Assembly (NCBI RefSeq): GCF_000472425.1
Contig: NZ_AXAI01000005.1
Coordinates: 62,001 to 126,000, forward strand
Direction: 5' to 3'
DNA: 64,000 nucleotides
DNA from: Bradyrhizobium sp. Tv2a-2
Lineage (GTDB): Bacteria; Pseudomonadota; Alphaproteobacteria; Rhizobiales; Xanthobacteraceae
Shown piece after piece: positions 62,654 to 64,000 of the stretch. The notes under the pieces were generated by a model. It was given only the letters and a program-made list of their open reading frames with translations, was not told the origin of the DNA and did no database searches. The first letter of the stretch is position 1. Each line of letters opens with the position of its first letter. Made by a program: the position numbers and the translations under genes.

Positions 62654-62756
62654 TAAAGCGCGATGAGATTTGGTTGAATCGTCATCGCGCTTTAGGTCTT
62701 TGATTGAGCATGATCTTTTCGGAAAACCGCTACACACTTTTCCGGATCATGCTTTA
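62654..62756. repeat. 103-bp double-hairpin repeat, copy 2
   Basis: Hairpin 1: TAAAGCGCGATGA and TCATCGCGCTTTA, a perfect 13-bp stem. Hairpin 2 as in the copy at 32381-32483. It lies upstream of the small secreted gene, between it and a region without genes. Confidence 0.85.
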
Positions 62757-63097
62757 GGAAGCCGCTCGTCGAGGCGAAGCGTTACAGTTCAAGTGCGCTG
62801 CACCGACCGTTTTCGCAACCTGTAGCGGTTCACCGGTCACTCACGTTATCGGCAGCCGCGCCCCCGCCGGCCGCGCCCATGCGTCACTCTGGAGCAGCCG
62901 CAGGTACAAGCCTCCGCGGCAAAGCCCCTTCCTGAACACCAGCGCTGACGTTGGCGCCCCTTTAACCCAACAATTTGGGCCGCATAAATGTAACGCTTCT
63001 ACACCTGGTGGGTAATTGATATGGGCGGCGTGACGAGTCTCGAGACGGTGGCTGCGGGCCGTTGTTTCCATCCTGCCGGAAGGGTAGCAATTCACCC
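62757..63097. other. intergenic region without recognisable gene
   Basis: 341 bases. A minus-strand frame here has no family resemblance and poor codon bias. No RNA gene is seen. Confidence 0.3.
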
Positions 63098-63322
63098 ATG
63101 GCCGAAGGCGATCTCATCCGCATTATCCCTCATCGCGGCGCAGACGATAACTGCGGAAGCTTCGAGGTGTGGTTCGCGGACGGACGGAAATCCGTCAGGT
63201 TTTATTGGGACAACCTTGTCTCACGCCGGTTGAGCCCCAACACCCTCACACGAGAGCAGGCCATCGAGAGAGCCACGGCGCTGGCGAGGGCTGAGATGGA
63301 CAAGCTGGACAACTCAGAGTGA
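63098..63322 (+). CDS. hypothetical small protein
   Basis: A 74-aa protein from ATG 63098: MAEGDLIRIIPHRGADDNCG, then SFEVWFADGRKSVRFYWDNLVSRRLSPNTLTREQAIERATALARAE. Even charge, alpha/beta composition, no signal or membrane part. It has good coding bias. Similar short proteins occur in Bradyrhizobium from memory, with no assigned function. Confidence 0.65.
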   Translation: MAEGDLIRIIPHRGADDNCGSFEVWFADGRKSVRFYWDNLVSRRLSPNTLTREQAIERATALARAEMDKLDNSE

Positions 63323-63358
63323 AGGCCGCCCTTGTTGCGAAGCTCCTCGCTGACGACC

Positions 63359-63394
63359 AAAGCGCGATGAGATTTAGTTGAATCGTCATCGCGC
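63359..63394. repeat. hairpin repeat, first hairpin only
   Basis: Matches hairpin 1 of the 103-bp copies with one loop change (GATTTAG for GATTTGG). The stem is GCGCGATGA with TCATCGCGC, 9 bp. The sequence after it diverges, so the second hairpin is missing. It lies between convergent small genes. Confidence 0.65.
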
Positions 63395-63463
63395 ACCACT
63401 TTGCCAGATCTGCTCATTTCTTAGCCTTCAGCTACATGTGCATGTCGAAGACCGGCGGCCAAA

Positions 63464-63628
63464 TTAGTCGCTCCAGGGGGATCGCCAGTGAGCCACCAAG
63501 GCGGATACGAGGAAGATGACCGCGGTCGCCAGTAGCACCACTTCGCCATTTCCCCGCCATGCGCCGATGATGCCTGCAACGGCGCTAAAGCTTACTACGA
63601 TCCAAAATTCCGGCGTCTTGACGTTCAT
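63464..63628 (-). CDS. candidate 54-aa two-span membrane protein
   Basis: From ATG 63628: MNVKTPEFWIVVSFSAVAGI, IGAWRGNGE, VVLLATAVIFLVSALVAHW, RSPWSD. Two hydrophobic helices joined by a short polar turn. AGGGAA lies 10 bases upstream. Composition and hydrophobicity are coherent, better than the overlapping plus-strand frame. No homologue recognised. Confidence 0.55.
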   Translation of the reverse strand: MNVKTPEFWIVVSFSAVAGIIGAWRGNGEVVLLATAVIFLVSALVAHWRSPWSD

Positions 63629-63933
63629 GGCTTTAGCGTTCCCTGATCGGTCCCGCGGCCTTACCGGGTTAAACGGGCGCGGGCGCGCGCCGCGCGCGGC
63701 TCACTTCTTCGTCTTCAACCCGAGTTCGACCGGCCGGCGGGGCGGCCGGGCAGGTCTTCCTGCTTGCGGCGCCGCGTGAGGGGGCTGGACCTGATCAGTG
63801 CAGCTCACCAGAAAAAGCTCGTGAAGTTGCCCAATCTCAAGCACGAATTGAAAATACGGGGCGACTATGGGCGATGTAGACCGCCAGCACATCAAGCAGA
63901 AAGGGAAGACGTGATACCCGTCAATAACGCAAA
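63629..63933. other. intergenic region next to tRNA-Arg
   Basis: 305 bases. A minus-strand frame (63701-63895) ends in RPARPPRRPVELGLKTKK, a tail type I associate with short Bradyrhizobium hypotheticals, but its N-terminal part is unconvincing. GC-rich low-complexity runs (CGCGCGCCGCGCGCGG) occur near 63685. No recognisable integrase or attachment duplication is seen. Confidence 0.35.
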
Positions 63934-64000
63934 TGGCGCGCCCGGAACGATTCGAACGTCCGACCCTCAGATTCGTAGTCTGATGCTCTATCCAGCTGAG
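63934..64000 (-). tRNA. tRNA-Arg (ACG), 5' end outside window
   Basis: On the minus strand the D arm (CTCAGCTGGATAGAGC), anticodon stem-loop CAGA-CTACGAA-TCTG with anticodon ACG, variable loop, T arm GGACG-TTCGAAT-CGTTC and the 3' acceptor strand with encoded CCA (63934-63936) are all visible. About 10 nt of the 5' acceptor strand are beyond base 64000. Confidence 0.95.

Noticed and set aside
63701..63895. 64-aa minus-strand frame ending RPVELGLKTKK
   Set aside because: The C-terminal tail looks familiar but there is no credible start or N-terminal half; noted only in the region entry.
63780..64000. open plus-strand frame reading through the tRNA (GAPGTIRTSDPQIRSL)
   Set aside because: This is translation of the tRNA-Arg complement, a known annotation artefact.

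Overview
The window is a 64 kb piece of a high-GC alphaproteobacterial chromosome, most likely Bradyrhizobium or a close relative (Nitrobacteraceae). The evidence is the gene content and order: ispH-thrB-rnhA, a TrcR/DUF1013 regulator, a DUF6494 protein, many Liv-type transporters, tandem cyclase-TolB-TPR proteins and Bradyrhizobium-like intergenic palindromic repeats. These are family-level recognitions from reading; no database search was run. I see no insertion sequence, prophage, CRISPR array or rRNA. One tRNA-Arg(ACG) gene is cut by the right edge.

Layout. 0-11 kb is housekeeping: the end of a D,D-carboxypeptidase, an acyl-CoA ligase, a RelE/Phd toxin-antitoxin pair, a Prx5-type peroxiredoxin, the rnhA/thrB/ispH operon, trcR, small proteins and propionyl-CoA synthetase. 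11-22 kb holds a TPR/LprI-like secreted protein, a CPA1 antiporter, a secreted GH79 (heparanase-like) glycosidase, an amidotransferase, an M20 amidohydrolase, Tex and Kup. 22-32 kb is catabolic and accessory: a Tat-exported arylsulfatase, a gamma-resorcylate-decarboxylase-like amidohydrolase, two small membrane-anchored stress-type proteins behind a possible EcfG promoter, an HpcH-type aldolase, a multi-rhodanese protein and a patatin-GntP permease pair.

32.6-37.6 kb is the most distinctive locus. A DprE2-like SDR, a DprE1-like FAD oxidase and a HAD-UbiA fusion (decaprenyl-phosphate phosphoribosyltransferase type) lie in one leftward operon, divergent from a GT87-type polytopic glycosyltransferase. 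By homology to the mycobacterial DprE1/DprE2/UbiA pathway and to rhizobial noe genes, this should make polyprenyl-phospho-D-arabinose and transfer the arabinose to a glycoconjugate.

37.8-45 kb has a lipoprotein alpha/beta hydrolase, a complete livJHMGF-type ABC operon and a pentapeptide-repeat protein. 45-56 kb has a YgiQ radical SAM protein, a cupin, a FabA paralogue that lacks the catalytic His segment, a complete ribose-type sugar ABC operon facing a convergent SDR dehydrogenase, and malic enzyme. 56-64 kb has two tandem class III cyclase-TolB-TPR proteins, an Omp25-like barrel, an XRE regulator and several very small ORFs next to the tRNA-Arg.

Between genes, four copies of a hairpin repeat (two of them as a 103-bp double hairpin) show base-pair-preserving changes. 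Two other palindromic repeat families and a three-unit 16-bp tandem repeat are also present.
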